DNA of 13,024 nt from Anoxynatronum sp033549305 (GCA_033549305.1 JAWSUV010000072.1:1-13024), one strand, 5' to 3'; counted from the first letter of the stretch, positions 6,605 through 13,024 are shown. Translations and numbers: made by a program. Notes: generated from the sequence alone by a model not told the origin.

Positions 6605-6795
6605 GGTACCCGCTCCTTTTCTGGCAGGACAGCCATTGGCGGCGGTCTGCTGTTCTTATAGGCTGCCCTTTTTCTTTCCCCAGGGCTCCCCTGAGAGTCC
6701 CACGCTCCAACCATCAGCGATTTTCATTTCCTGTAAAACGGTCGGTGTTCAGCCCTGTCCGATCCACAGGCACCCGAAAGCCTTGCAGCGGCTTG
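6605..6795 (-). other. Structured spacer between trmN6 and rsmI
   Basis: This is the longest gap inside the minus-strand block and holds no credible gene. Several short inverted repeats are present: AAGCC/GGCTT directly after the trmN6 stop (6778-6782 with 6790-6794), CCTGT/ACAGG (6754-6758 with 6766-6770), a tight CAGGG-CTC-CCCTG hairpin (6681-6693), and a two-step stem (6623-6627 with 6663-6667, enclosing 6629-6633 with 6649-6653) ending just before the rsmI ribosome binding site. None has a proper T run, so none is a convincing terminator. In B. subtilis the GIY-YIG gene yazA sits at this position; no trace of it is seen here. Confidence 0.45.
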
Positions 6796-7539
6796 CTATT
6801 TGTTGTAACACCGGAGCAGTTCCGGTGTGTAAGAGCCGTCCGGATTGTAGATGATCAGGGGCGGATGGCTTTTCAGTTCCGGGCGGCCGTTTTTACTCAG
6901 CTGCAGGAGCACCATGGCAGGCGGTTTGTGAGCGAAGGAATGAACGGTCTGCATCCATTTGGGTTCCAGCAGGTATTGCCGGCCCAGGACAAAAATATCT
7001 GTCAGCCGCTGGGGCCGGTGAATCAGGTAAAACCGCCCTGCCGGTTTCAGCAGATAGGCGGCCTGAGTCATGAGCTCCTCCAGGGTCAGGGTGATCTCAT
7101 GCCGGGCCAGGGCGATGGTCTCCCGGGGATTCACCAGGCTGCCGGCGGACAGGTAAGGCGGGTTGCTGGTGACCACGTCAAAACTGGCGGCAGGCAGGAT
7201 TTCCCGGATGTTTCGGATGTCTCCCTGCAGGATGCGCACCCGGTCCGTCAGGTTGTTCATGGCAACGCTCCGCCCGGCCCGTTCGGCCATATCCGGCTGC
7301 AGTTCCACTCCCGTAATGTGGCAGTGTGGATGCCGTCCGGCCAGGAGGATGGGAATGACTCCGGAGCCGGTTCCCAGGTCAATGACCGTGCTGCCTTTTT
7401 TCGGCCGGGCAAAATGGCTGAGCAGCACGGCATCGACCCCGAAACAAAAACTTTCGGGGTCCTGGATGAGGTGCAGATCATTTAATTGGAGATCGTCCAG
7501 CCGTTCGCCGGGCTGAACCCACCGGAGCCGTTCATTCAT
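6796..7539 (-). CDS. trmN6: tRNA1(Val) adenine-37 N6-methyltransferase family protein
   Basis: A 247-residue S-adenosylmethionine-dependent methyltransferase of the TrmN6/YfiC family, orthologous by position to B. subtilis YabB. In E. coli the family methylates N6 of A37 in tRNA1(Val). Seen: a GVDAVLLSHF segment at 34-43, typical of the family, SAM-binding motif I DLGTGSG at 54-60, an acidic residue Glu79 ending strand 2 (VEL), and the catalytic NPPY motif at 126-129, which marks methylation of an exocyclic amino group. The start overlaps the end of ricT by eight bases, and AGGA lies five bases upstream, so translation is probably coupled. The exact RNA substrate in this organism is inferred from the family. 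Confidence 0.88.
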   Translation of the reverse strand: MNERLRWVQPGERLDDLQLNDLHLIQDPESFCFGVDAVLLSHFARPKKGSTVIDLGTGSGVIPILLAGRHPHCHITGVELQPDMAERAGRSVAMNNLTDRVRILQGDIRNIREILPAASFDVVTSNPPYLSAGSLVNPRETIALARHEITLTLEELMTQAAYLLKPAGRFYLIHRPQRLTDIFVLGRQYLLEPKWMQTVHSFAHKPPAMVLLQLSKNGRPELKSHPPLIIYNPDGSYTPELLRCYNK

Positions 7540-8425
7540 GGTTTTCCTGGTCCCTGCCTTTTTTATTATCCGGGCGTCCTTTTCTTGAAGGCTGCTTTAA
7601 CTGCCGGCCTTTGTTCATCAGCTTCAGGTCATCCACATGACAGGTGATGATTTCCTCCACATCGGTTTCGGGGTTGCGAACCTTCACTTTGACCTTGCCG
7701 GTGAGAACATTGGAATCCACCACTTCGCCGGCACCCTGCTCGCACCGGACTTTGGCGCCGTAGGCCGGCAGCCGCCGCAGCATTTTCTGGTAGGTTTCAT
7801 GCTCATATTTCAGGCAGCAGAACAGGCGGCCGCAAATCCCGGAAATCTTGGCGGGATTCAGGGACAAATTCTGTTCCTTCGCCATTTTGATGGTCACCGG
7901 TTCAAATTCCCCCAGCCAGGCGGAGCAGCACAGGGGTTTTCCGCAGGGACCGATGCCGCCGATCATTTTCGCTTCGTCCCGGACGCCGATCTGGCGCAGT
8001 TCGATGCGGGTCTTGAAAATGGCGGCCAGGTCCTTCACCAGTTCCCGGAAATCCACCCGGCCGTCGGCAGTGAAATAAAAAATGATCTTATTGCGGTCAA
8101 AGGTGAATTCCACATTCACCAGCTTCATGTCCAGTTTATGCTGCTCAACTTTTTTGACGCCTGTCTCAAAGGCTTCTTTTTCACAATCCTTGTTCTCCTC
8201 ATTGATACGGCTGTCTTCTTCCGTCACCAGGCGCACCACCTTTTTCAGCGGTGACACGATTTCTTTCTCAGCCACTTCTTTGATCCCGACAACCACGTCG
8301 CCAAATTCGATCCCCCTGGCCGTTTCCACAATCACCTGGTTGCCCGCGGAAAGCTCAAGGGTTCCCGGATCGAAATAATATATTTTACCGGCTTTCTTAA
8401 ATCGAACGCCTACGACTTTACTCAT
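7532..8425 (-). CDS. ricT: RicT/YaaT, PSP1-domain regulator of RNA processing
   Basis: A 297-residue orthologue of B. subtilis YaaT (RicT). There it forms the Ric complex with YlbF and YmcA, stimulates RNase Y-dependent mRNA maturation and influences sporulation, competence and biofilm formation. Seen: a PSP1 domain over roughly the central third and the conserved cysteine clusters CGKPLCC (161-167) and ICGRLFCC (197-204), which in the family take part in iron-sulfur binding. The last 25 or so residues are highly basic and probably disordered. An ATG ten codons further upstream (8455) is possible, but the ATG at 8425 has GGGAGGA at ideal spacing and begins with the usual MSKVVGVRF. It lies after holB with a 107-base gap that contains a candidate promoter. 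ricF and ricA are not in the window. Confidence 0.93.
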   Translation of the reverse strand: MSKVVGVRFKKAGKIYYFDPGTLELSAGNQVIVETARGIEFGDVVVGIKEVAEKEIVSPLKKVVRLVTEEDSRINEENKDCEKEAFETGVKKVEQHKLDMKLVNVEFTFDRNKIIFYFTADGRVDFRELVKDLAAIFKTRIELRQIGVRDEAKMIGGIGPCGKPLCCSAWLGEFEPVTIKMAKEQNLSLNPAKISGICGRLFCCLKYEHETYQKMLRRLPAYGAKVRCEQGAGEVVDSNVLTGKVKVKVRNPETDVEEIITCHVDDLKLMNKGRQLKQPSRKGRPDNKKGRDQENHE

Positions 8426-8475
8426 GCAGTTTCCTCCCTGTATTTGAATGGACACCTGTTGGTCCTGTAACCGTT

Positions 8476-8484
8476 ATTGTATCA
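8476..8484 (-). promoter_or_regulatory. Possible internal promoter for ricT-trmN6-rsmI
   Basis: On the minus strand TGATACAAT forms an extended -10 element (TGn + TACAAT, five of six matches) about 50 bases before the ricT start, inside the 107-base holB-ricT gap. The -35 region is poor. It would allow expression of the downstream RNA-related genes independent of holB. Confidence 0.4.
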
Positions 8485-8532
8485 GATTTTTCATGGAAAT
8501 CACAGCCCTTATCCCGGGGTGGCTGAAACACT

Positions 8533-9561
8533 CTATTTCCAGGGGGTGGGGGAAGCCGAAAGCACGAGGCAGTCCAGCAGGTTGATCAGGATCATGTCGG
8601 TCACAAAGGCCAGGTTGCCGTGGTTCAGGAGGTCTTCCCGGGCTTCCTCCAGCAATCCGTGGGCCCTGGAAAATCCTGCTGGGTTCAGGAAGGCTGCCTG
8701 CCGCTGCAGGCGTTCCTCCTGGTCCTGGTGAATCAACATGTCCGTTTCTCCTTTCAGCGCCATCACCTGAAGATCCCGGATCCATTCCTGCCACAGCGCG
8801 AGTATTTCCAGTGTCCGGTGTTTATCCGTCTGCAGAAATTCGCCGGCTTCCAGCAGGGGTGACAGCTGCCCTTCCGCAAGGGCATCGGTCAAATTCAGGA
8901 ACAGCTGGTGCATCTGGCGGTGGGACTCACTCTCCAGCTTTTTCACCGCCCGTTCAGGGGTACCGTTGGCATAGGCCGCCAGCTGCTTCGCCTGGAGGGG
9001 GAACACCTGATAGTGTTTCAACAGCCAGGATTCCACGGCTTCCCTGCTCACCGGACGAAAGGAAGCCCGCTGGCAGCGTGACAGAACGGTGGGCAGCAGT
9101 TTATCCGGACGGTCGGTGGTCAGCAGCATCACCGCGTGGCCCGGCGGTTCTTCCAGGGTTTTGAGCAGGGCATTCTGCGCCTGGAAGGTCATGATGTCCG
9201 CCCGCGGAATGACGTAAATTTTCCAGTCGCCTTCATAGGGTTTCAGGTAAATGTCCTTGATCAGGCTGCGGATGGTGTCCACCGAGAGGCTGGTGTCTTT
9301 CTCAGGGTCTTCCGGGAGGATCCAGCGAAACTCAGGATGGGTTCCGGCCAACACCTGCCGGCAGCTTTTGCACTGGTGGCAGGGCGGCACTTCCCCGGTG
9401 CACAGGATGGCTGCCGCAAATTCCCGTGCCAGGGTTTCCTTTCCCAGGCCGGCCGGTCCTTCAAAAAGATACGCATGGGAAAACTGCCGGCTTTTCAGGG
9501 CGAGCGTCAGCAGTTGTTTCACAGCGGGTTGTCCCACAATGCTTTCAAAGAGAGGGTCCAC
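8533..9561 (-). CDS. holB: DNA polymerase III delta-prime subunit
   Basis: The stator subunit of the clamp loader, which works with delta and tau/gamma to load the sliding clamp during replication. It has 342 residues. Seen: an AAA+ fold with a degenerate P-loop GPAGLGKE at 35-42, where Glu replaces the usual Ser/Thr after Lys (consistent with delta-prime not hydrolysing ATP). There are four zinc-binding cysteines (C54, C61, C64, C67), the conserved QNALLKTLEEPP stretch at 129-140, and the SRC motif at 161-163 that supplies the arginine finger. The start codon is GTG, chosen because AAGGAG lies seven bases upstream and the protein begins at the expected point (MDPLFESIVGQ). It is 52 bases downstream of darA; in B. 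subtilis yaaR lies between these genes and is absent here. Confidence 0.95.
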   Translation of the reverse strand: MDPLFESIVGQPAVKQLLTLALKSRQFSHAYLFEGPAGLGKETLAREFAAAILCTGEVPPCHQCKSCRQVLAGTHPEFRWILPEDPEKDTSLSVDTIRSLIKDIYLKPYEGDWKIYVIPRADIMTFQAQNALLKTLEEPPGHAVMLLTTDRPDKLLPTVLSRCQRASFRPVSREAVESWLLKHYQVFPLQAKQLAAYANGTPERAVKKLESESHRQMHQLFLNLTDALAEGQLSPLLEAGEFLQTDKHRTLEILALWQEWIRDLQVMALKGETDMLIHQDQEERLQRQAAFLNPAGFSRAHGLLEEAREDLLNHGNLAFVTDMILINLLDCLVLSASPTPWK

Positions 9562-9613
9562 GAAATCGCTCCTTCATGAATCAACGGCGGCATGAGTAAC
9601 TGCGGCAGAGGGG

Positions 9614-9943
9614 TTACAGTTTCACGTATTCGGTTACATCCAGCACAAAAACCGTGGCGCCGCCCACGGTTACCTCCACCGGGTAGGGAATGAAGACGCC
9701 GGTGGTGCCGGAAACCGGTGCCGGCGAGGTGACCATTTCCTTGCGGGACTGGCAGTTTTCCTCAATGATGCTTTTTACCTTATCCACCTCGTCATCATCC
9801 ACCCCCACCAGCACGGTGGTATTGCCGGCTTTGAGAAAGCCGCCGGTGGACGCCAGCTTGGTGACACGATACGCGCTTTTTGTCAGGTCTTGGAGCAGAG
9901 GCTTGGCATCTTCGTCATGGACAATGGCAATGACCAGTTTCAT
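9614..9943 (-). CDS. darA: Cyclic-di-AMP receptor DarA (YaaQ/PstA)
   Basis: A small PII-like trimeric cytosolic protein that binds the second messenger cyclic-di-AMP; its downstream target remains unclear in the family. From the preferred start it has 109 residues. Seen: N-terminus MKLVIAIVHDED, the ligand-loop motif TGGFLKAGNTT at 33-43, preceded by Arg26 and Thr28, and near the C-terminus IPYPVEVTVGGATVFVLDV. These positions agree with those I recall as ligand contacts in solved PstA/DarA structures. Two ATGs lie two codons apart. The upstream one (9949) overlaps the tmk stop but leaves only one base after GAGGAGG. The one at 9943 has a seven-base spacing and gives the usual family N-terminus. 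The tmk-darA adjacency is conserved in Bacillota. Confidence 0.95.
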   Translation of the reverse strand: MKLVIAIVHDEDAKPLLQDLTKSAYRVTKLASTGGFLKAGNTTVLVGVDDDEVDKVKSIIEENCQSRKEMVTSPAPVSGTTGVFIPYPVEVTVGGATVFVLDVTEYVKL

Positions 9944-9945
9944 GT

Positions 9946-10638
9946 TCATTCCTCCTCAGGGGTGAGCGGTAGTGGATGGTGGGTCAGCTGATGAATTCGT
10001 TTATCCGTTTCACAGCGGAGCAGCTGCTGAATCCAGGGAATGCTTTTGGTGGCGTCCACCACCACATACCGGCCGGGGTTATCCTGGGCCAGCTGCCGAT
10101 ACGTCTGGTAGATGGTCTGGTAAAAAGCGGCGGCCTGCTGTTCCAGGCGGTCGGCGGGATCTGCCCCGCTTTTCCGGTGGAAGCTTTCCTCCGGTGTCAG
10201 ATCAAACCAGAAGGTGAGGTCAGGCAGTCGGTTCATGATGGCCGGCTGGTTAATGCGGAAGACTGCTTCAATGCCGAGTTTCCGTCCGGCGCCCTGGTAG
10301 GCCAGGCTGGAATCCACAAAACGGTCGCACAGGACCACCTCGTCCCGTTCCAGGGCAGGCATAATGACTTCCGCCACATGCTGCGCCCGGGCAGCGGCGT
10401 AGAGGAGGGCTTCCGTCCAGGGATGCATTTCCCCGTGCGCCGGACTGAGAATCAGTTCCCGGATTTTTTCAGAGATCCGGGTGCCGCCCGGTTCGCGGGT
10501 CATACACACCGTCATGCCCTGGCTTTCCAGGTGCCGCTTCAACTGGAGCATCTGGGTCGTTTTTCCGGCACCGTCCATGCCTTCCAGGCTGATGAACAGC
10601 CCTGTGTCTTCCGGTTTTCGTTGATTGGGTATGTTCAT
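9946..10638 (-). CDS. tmk: Thymidylate kinase
   Basis: Phosphorylates dTMP to dTDP with ATP, an essential step in dTTP synthesis, in the cytosol. It has 230 residues, slightly longer than the usual 205-215 because of a dozen extra N-terminal residues and a polar C-terminal tail. Seen: P-loop EGMDGAGKTT at 19-28, the TREPGGT motif at 47-53, and the DRF motif at 105-107 followed by SSLAYQGAGR. The LID region carries RKSGADPADRLEQQ around 155-170. The start ATG overlaps the stop of the upstream decarboxylase gene (ATGA) and has only a weak GGTG-type ribosome binding site, so translational coupling is likely. darA follows with a two-base gap. Confidence 0.96.
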   Translation of the reverse strand: MNIPNQRKPEDTGLFISLEGMDGAGKTTQMLQLKRHLESQGMTVCMTREPGGTRISEKIRELILSPAHGEMHPWTEALLYAAARAQHVAEVIMPALERDEVVLCDRFVDSSLAYQGAGRKLGIEAVFRINQPAIMNRLPDLTFWFDLTPEESFHRKSGADPADRLEQQAAAFYQTIYQTYRQLAQDNPGRYVVVDATKSIPWIQQLLRCETDKRIHQLTHHPLPLTPEEE

Positions 10639-12149
10639 GGATTCACCACCACCGTTATGAAGGTTGCATCTGCCGATTCCGGTGAAGGCGGCTGGATGCC
10701 AATCATTTCAATGCCGGCCTCAGCCAGTTCTTTCAGCTCTTCGATCAGTTCCCGCCGGATGATTTCTCCCGGCACCACCAGGGGGATTCCCGGCGGATAG
10801 GGGATCAGGCTCTCGGCGCAGATTCGTCCGGCGGCCTCTTCCAGCGGTATGGCTTCCCGGGGCGCATGGCTGGCCGCCTGCAGGCTGAGAACGGCCGGCG
10901 GCAGGTCCCGGTAGTGCCGTGTCAGTTCCGGAAGCTGGCGGGCTGCTGCCTGGTGATCAATCTTTGCACCGGGATCGGCTGGGGACTTTTCCGAAAGTGT
11001 CTGCAGGGCTCTCTGCAGCCGGGTGAGTTCCTCCCGCGTGTTTCCGATGGAGGTCAGGGCCAGTACGCCCCGGCGATCGGCCAGTTCCATCCCGATTCGC
11101 CATTCCTCGCGCAGGTGCCTGTTTAATTCATACCCGCTGAGACCGGTTCCATGCAAATCGATCCACAGCCGGGTGGGATCAATGGGTTGGCTGGATACGT
11201 TTCCGGACGGCCTGCCAGAAAACTGCAGCCGTGACATCCGGGCCAGCTGCCGGCGCAGCTCCGCCAGATTGTCCAGCAGCCGCTCCATCATGTCACTTCC
11301 CCGGGTTTGCGCCAGTCTGACGGCGGCGTCAAGGGAACTCATCAGAAGGTAGCTGGGGCTGGATGTTTGAAAGAGCCGGAGCATTAACCGCAGACGGTCC
11401 CGGTCCAGCAGATTGCCGCGCACATGCAGCATGGCCGCCTGGGTGAAGGCTGACAGGGTTTTATGAGTGCTTTGCACGGCGGCATCGGCCCCGCAGGCCA
11501 TGGCATCCGCCGGAAGACGCTCACTTAAGCGCAGATGCGCTCCGTGGGCTTCATCCACCAGCAGCAGTTTTCCATTGTCTGCCGCTGTACGCGCAATGGC
11601 GGCCAGATCCGGTGCGTACCCGTGGTAGGTGGGCCGGGTGATGACCACTGCTTTTACCTGGGGCCAGGTTTTCAGGGCCTTTTCAACGGCGGCGGCGTCA
11701 ATGCCCATGGGCAGGCCCAGTTCCGGGTCCAGTTCCGGCACCAGGTACCGGGGCGTGATGCCGCCCAGCAGGCAGGCATGATACACCGACTGGTGGGCAT
11801 TGCGGCTGATCACAATTTCCTCGCCGGGCAGCGCTGCTGCCAGGATCATGGCGTACACCCCGCAGGTGCTCCCGTTGACCAGGAAAAAGGATTCTTCGCT
11901 GCCATAAAAGTGCGCTGCACGCACCTGGGCTGCCCGTAAAATGCCGGTGGGATGATGCAGATTGTCCGTGCCGGGAATTTCGGTGGTGTCCAGCCCCGGC
12001 AGAAAGGCCGGCAGCAGGGGTTCCTGCGCTGACGCTGCCCTGCGGTAAAGAGCTCCCTGCTTGTGCCCCGGTGTGTGAAAGGAGACCAGGGGAGGGTTCA
12101 TGAGGCTCTCTAACTGTGCTGCCAGGGAAGGCTTCTTCATGCCCTTCAC
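10635..12149 (-). CDS. Orn/Lys/Arg decarboxylase-family PLP enzyme (YaaO-like)
   Basis: A 504-residue fold-type I pyridoxal-phosphate enzyme of the group that includes arginine, lysine and ornithine decarboxylases, orthologous by position to B. subtilis YaaO. Seen: the N-terminal motif FHTPGHKQG at 24-32, PGTDNLHHPTG at 60-70, a substrate-side AHQSVYHA at 119-126, DEAHGAH at 200-206, and the PLP-binding lysine Lys231 in QSTHKT. The C-terminal domain ends with a PYPPGIPLVVPGE stretch typical of the family. The actual amino acid substrate is not established by sequence. The first start is GTG at 12149, overlapping the previous stop (GTGA). An ATG three codons later (12140) is an alternative with a different weak ribosome binding site. 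It overlaps tmk by four bases and belongs to the same operon. Confidence 0.92.
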   Translation of the reverse strand: MKGMKKPSLAAQLESLMNPPLVSFHTPGHKQGALYRRAASAQEPLLPAFLPGLDTTEIPGTDNLHHPTGILRAAQVRAAHFYGSEESFFLVNGSTCGVYAMILAAALPGEEIVISRNAHQSVYHACLLGGITPRYLVPELDPELGLPMGIDAAAVEKALKTWPQVKAVVITRPTYHGYAPDLAAIARTAADNGKLLLVDEAHGAHLRLSERLPADAMACGADAAVQSTHKTLSAFTQAAMLHVRGNLLDRDRLRLMLRLFQTSSPSYLLMSSLDAAVRLAQTRGSDMMERLLDNLAELRRQLARMSRLQFSGRPSGNVSSQPIDPTRLWIDLHGTGLSGYELNRHLREEWRIGMELADRRGVLALTSIGNTREELTRLQRALQTLSEKSPADPGAKIDHQAAARQLPELTRHYRDLPPAVLSLQAASHAPREAIPLEEAAGRICAESLIPYPPGIPLVVPGEIIRRELIEELKELAEAGIEMIGIQPPSPESADATFITVVVNP

Positions 12150-12652
12150 CGCCCCTTTTCTTTCGTCACCTTAATCAGGGCTTTCGCCAGGGTTTCCCCC
12201 GGCTGAAACACCATCCGGTAAATGCGTTTGCCTTCGTGGAACTGAAGCATGTACACACCCTCACCCTCCAGGCGGCAGGCGTAGGCCATGGTCTTGCGGG
12301 CCCGTTTCATTTTAAGCAGCTGCGATTTCATCTCGTCGAAGGGACGTACCCAGTCAATCTGGTCACCGGGAATCTCGATGAGCGGTTTACTGCGGCGGCC
12401 AAGCTGCCGTTCCACCGCCAGTTCCCTGCCGTCCCAGCGGTAGGTATAGCGGGCCAGCTTCCGGTTCATGAGACGGGAACTGTAAAAAATCAGGAGGATG
12501 ATCAGCAGCAGGCCTGCCAGGCCGCCATAGCCGCCGGGCATCCGGTTGATCCAGACCACTACGGCATTCACCGCCACGACCAGAACCACCACGAGCAGCA
12601 GCACCTGCCAGACGGGCCGCTGCGGTTCCTGTACCTGATGTTCGATTTTCAT
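12146..12652 (-). CDS. Uncharacterised two-helix membrane protein with PH-like C-terminal part
   Basis: I do not recognise a named family. The 168-residue protein has two hydrophobic segments near residues 14-34 and 44-61, joined by a short glycine-rich turn (RMPGGYGG), so both ends should be cytosolic. The remaining 100 residues are soluble and beta-rich: YTYRWDGREL, then ELAVERQLGRRSKPLIEIPGD and a late MVFQPGETLAKALIKVT helix. That pattern resembles bacterial PH-like domains behind two membrane helices, but this is a shape-based guess. The ATG at 12652 follows AGGAG by nine bases; a TTG seven codons upstream is less likely. It is the first gene of the operon and overlaps the decarboxylase gene (GTGA). 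Confidence 0.75.
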   Translation of the reverse strand: MKIEHQVQEPQRPVWQVLLLVVVLVVAVNAVVVWINRMPGGYGGLAGLLLIILLIFYSSRLMNRKLARYTYRWDGRELAVERQLGRRSKPLIEIPGDQIDWVRPFDEMKSQLLKMKRARKTMAYACRLEGEGVYMLQFHEGKRIYRMVFQPGETLAKALIKVTKEKGR

Positions 12653-12671
12653 GGGTTCACGCTCCTGTTCC

Positions 12672-12688
12672 AAAGCGCGGGGCGCTTT
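12672..12688 (-). other. Perfect hairpin at the expected 5' end of the operon mRNA
   Basis: AAAGCGC and GCGCTTT (12672-12678 and 12682-12688) pair perfectly over seven bases around a three-base loop. The promoter just upstream would start transcription near 12686, so the stem would form the very 5' end of the messenger, ahead of the AGGAG ribosome binding site. Such 5' stems can protect mRNA from decay; it could also be a protein-binding site. Confidence 0.55.
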
Positions 12689-12692
12689 ATCG

Positions 12693-12701
12693 ATTCTATC
12701 A
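12693..12701 (-). promoter_or_regulatory. Probable extended -10 promoter of the decarboxylase-tmk-holB operon
   Basis: On the minus strand TGATAGAAT forms TGn + TAGAAT about 42 bases before the PH-like gene. The best -35-like hexamer (CTGATC, 18-base spacing) is weak and lies in the loop of the adjacent terminator hairpin. The nonamer is identical to the one upstream of pncB. Confidence 0.5.
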
Positions 12702-12706
12702 GAAAA

Positions 12707-12740
12707 CCCTTTTCCGGATCAGCGGAAAAGGGCTTTTTTT
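12707..12740. terminator. Bidirectional terminator hairpin
   Basis: CCCTTTTCCG (12707-12716) pairs with CGGAAAAGGG (12723-12732) over ten bases around a six-base loop. Seven Ts follow on the plus strand (12734-12740) and TTTTCT on the minus strand. On the minus strand it ends transcription of the short membrane-protein gene, whose stop codon lies in the loop. The better T run faces the plus strand, although no plus-strand gene precedes it here. Confidence 0.78.
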
Positions 12741-12952
12741 CGGTCCTGTGGCCGTCGCTTCCCGGAATGTAATGCACGAACGCTTCCCGCCTTACCCGGC
12801 TGCCGGACCTCTGACGCCGTTCCCTTTTTTCGGTGGCGCCGCGCCAGGTTTATTTCCCGCAACAGCAGGAGGTTTTGAAAGCCGAAGAAAAGGGCCACCG
12901 GAATCAGAAGCAGTACCATAAAAGCGATATTGGCCGTTCTTTCCATCTCCAT
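12719..12952 (-). CDS. Short single-helix membrane protein, unrecognised
   Basis: A 77-residue protein from the ATG at 12952, which follows AAGGAG by eight bases. An in-frame ATG at 13003 has no ribosome binding site. Residues about 8-30 form one hydrophobic helix (FMVLLLIPVALFFGF and neighbours), followed by a strongly basic tail rich in Arg and Lys (ARRHRKK, KRRPQDRKK). The positive-inside rule therefore puts the tail in the cytoplasm. I know no named family for it. Its last codons form the first arm of a terminator hairpin, and the TGA lies in the loop, so the gene is transcriptionally separate from the PH-like gene 66 bases downstream. That two membrane proteins sit together upstream of the conserved block may be chance. 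Confidence 0.65.
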   Translation of the reverse strand: MEMERTANIAFMVLLLIPVALFFGFQNLLLLREINLARRHRKKGTASEVRQPGKAGSVRALHSGKRRPQDRKKALFR

Positions 12953-13024
12953 GGTCCACGCTCCTTTTCTTTGCCGGTTGACGCCGGGGCCGGGCAGTGA
13001 CATTTCTGTTTCTGTTAGTCTTAT
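12953..13024 (-). other. Upstream region of the short membrane-protein gene (incomplete)
   Basis: Only 72 bases remain before the window edge. They hold the AAGGAG ribosome binding site and a short CCGG/CCGG inverted repeat near 12974-12987. I see no clear promoter hexamers, so the promoter probably lies beyond the window. Confidence 0.4.

Noticed and set aside
6681..6693. CAGGG-CTC-CCCTG hairpin as a terminator upstream of rsmI
   Set aside because: It is perfect but only five base pairs long and has no T tract on either strand.
8505..8531. CAGCC/GGCTG inverted repeat after holB as a terminator
   Set aside because: The stem is short and no T run follows on the minus strand; ricT is likely still read from upstream as well as from its own promoter.
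1..13024. Mobile elements, CRISPR arrays, tRNA or rRNA genes
   Set aside because: No transposase, integrase, terminal inverted repeats, regularly spaced repeats or tRNA-like cloverleaf was noticed on either strand. This was a reading by eye, so a small RNA gene could be missed.

Overview
The window looks like core chromosome of a moderately GC-rich Bacillota (Firmicutes) bacterium, probably a clostridial lineage. The basis is a conserved minus-strand block: PLP decarboxylase (YaaO type) - tmk - darA/yaaQ - holB - ricT/yaaT - trmN6/yabB - rsmI/yabC, with metG nearby. This is the arrangement known from Bacillus subtilis between yaaO and metS. Strong AGGAGG-type ribosome binding sites support the assignment. 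I cannot name the species from sequence alone.

Layout. Positions 1-1403 (minus) hold the N-terminal two thirds of metG, which runs off the left edge. It has its own sigma-A-like promoter at 1487-1515. A divergent gene, pncB (1726-3153, plus), makes the NAD salvage enzyme nicotinate phosphoribosyltransferase and ends at a clear terminator. A 315-base intergenic region follows. It contains A-tract repeats, a 10-N assembly gap (3297-3306), a near-consensus promoter and a palindromic candidate operator. These precede a three-gene plus-strand operon with overlapping ATGA junctions: a YtrA-type GntR regulator, an ABC ATPase and a six-helix permease (3469-5521). A terminator sits between this operon and the convergent rsmI. 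From 5663 to 12652 all genes lie on the minus strand: a small membrane protein with a PH-like C-terminal part, the decarboxylase, tmk, darA, holB, ricT, trmN6 and rsmI. A further short single-helix membrane protein (12719-12952) lies upstream, and its stop codon falls inside a bidirectional terminator hairpin.

How the genes fit together. The minus-strand block combines dTTP synthesis (Tmk), the clamp-loader delta-prime subunit (HolB), a cyclic-di-AMP receptor (DarA), an RNA-processing factor (RicT) and two RNA methyltransferases (TrmN6, RsmI). These are housekeeping functions conserved as neighbours. Compared with the B. subtilis order, YaaR, YabA, YazA and AbrB are missing, and the pncB and gntR-ABC units sit between rsmI and metG.

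I find no phage, transposon, CRISPR array, rRNA or tRNA, and no convincing new multi-gene system. The points most worth a second look are regulatory: the operator and half-site around the gntR promoter next to the assembly gap, the interlocked terminator, promoter and 5' hairpin at 12672-12740, and the two unrecognised small membrane proteins.
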